This document shows, piece after piece, positions 17,716-18,363 of a stretch of 18,363 nucleotides of DNA. The DNA lies in NCBI GenBank assembly GCA_003024985.2, contig PXIH01S0008309.1; one strand, given 5' to 3'. The notes beneath the pieces are model-generated. The model was not told the DNA's origin. It worked only from the letters and a program-made list of their open reading frames with translations, and ran no database searches. The position numbers were made by a program, and so were the translations under genes. Source of the stretch: Euperipatoides rowelli. Lineage: Eukaryota; Onychophora; Udeonychophora; Euonychophora; Peripatopsidae. The first letter of the stretch is position 1; the number at the start of each line of letters is the position of its first letter.

Positions 17716-17990
17716 CTAAAAAAAATTGACTTAGGCCACTAAAAAAAAAGTCTTGTTTCTCAGTGCCTGCCAGGTGCTTCTAAACGTTGCCAAGTAAATG
17801 CTTTTTTTTTATGTACAGTATTTAAATTTATTTAAATAATAAAAAAAAATCCTGATGTCTTTATAAATCGTATTTTTTTTTATCTACTTTATAAATTTGA
17901 TATTTTTTTTTTCTTAGATGAAACTTTATTTGATGAAAATTACTTCTTAAAATAGTTTTGTATTTTTTTTGTTTAAATAATAATTCCTGG

Positions 17991-18041
17991 CAGGGCTCGA
18001 AATTAGAAATTTTGCTCCCACTCACAAGTGGGTGGGAGCAA
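17991..18041 (+). mobile_element. Candidate hAT-like element terminus with subterminal hairpin
   Basis: CAGGGCTCGAAATTAG at 17991 resembles the terminal sequence of hAT-type DNA elements that I recall from fish and invertebrates. It is followed by an imperfect stem of 14-bp arms (18012-18025 and 18028-18041, one mismatch) with a 2-nt loop, built on TTGCTCCCAC. No transposase and no opposite end are in the window; the element may continue past its end. Confidence 0.45.
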
Positions 18042-18363
18042 GTTGTGTCTTATATCACATTTAATTTTTTTTTTTTTTTTTTTAATTACCGGTAGGCCAT
18101 ATTGGTTATTTATTTTAAATTTGGCTTTATTAAATCAAAATATTGAAATTCATATTTGTTACAAATACCAGATTTTTACATTATATTTTTTGTCAATACT
18201 GTATTATTAAACGATCAGGTAAAATTGTTCCATTGAACATCCTTAAATGAATAAAAATTAGAGTTAAATTTACATGAATGAATTCAGATCTTTTTTCTAA
18301 ATGTGATGGCATGAGGGCATGATGAATATTGAACTATAACCTCTTCCCTCCCACCCCCTATCC

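Overview
This is AT-rich animal DNA with no intact gene that I can recognise. No bacterial operons, rRNA or tRNA genes are visible. The content is a graveyard of transposable elements: non-LTR retrotransposon (LINE) ORFs broken by frameshifts and stops, a piggyBac transposase remnant, the C-terminal part of a conserved protein family I cannot name, short inverted-repeat DNA elements, and tandem repeats. Frequent words such as TAGGCCTA, TAGCCTAC and TACAGTA, together with the element types, suggest a metazoan, perhaps a marine deuterostome or a fish. That placement is inference. Five single N bases (1902, 2678, 12957, 16959, 16962) suggest a draft or consensus assembly.

Layout: 1-660 holds small hairpins only. 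663-1756 (minus) is a LINE reverse transcriptase (RT) relic. 1893-2019 is a 69-bp tandem duplication. 2101-2808 (minus) is the relic of the unnamed family. 2884-3722 (minus) is a second RT relic. 3968-4146 is a 51-bp minisatellite. 5162-5335 (minus) is the last segment of another LINE ORF2. 6492-9480 (minus) is the longest LINE, with endonuclease end, linker, RT and C-terminal domain; it is split by a 699-bp inverted-repeat element at 8209-8907. 9481-12383 is mostly featureless, with one weak exon candidate at 11548-11643 (+). 12384-13020 (minus) is the C-terminal half of a piggyBac transposase. 13403-14806 (minus) is a Tx1/L1-like LINE whose ORF1 (zinc knuckle) and endonuclease survive but whose RT does not. 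14880-15690, upstream of that ORF1, carries a 188-bp tandem array bracketed by short GC-rich repeats. 16118-16166 is a perfect 21-bp hairpin. 16470-16803 and 17375-17715 are two diverged copies of one sequence. 17991 looks like the terminus of a hAT-like element.

The relics do not work together as a pathway. The clearest history is nested insertion: the 699-bp element landed at a TA dinucleotide inside the LINE, and removing it with one TA puts the two coding halves back in one frame. All seven coding relics lie on the minus strand, which would fit a window inside an intron of a plus-strand host gene, though chance is not excluded. The most unusual object is the 699-bp element: its terminal repeat contains a 15-nt box repeated about ten times inside it, on a degenerate unit of about 66 bp.
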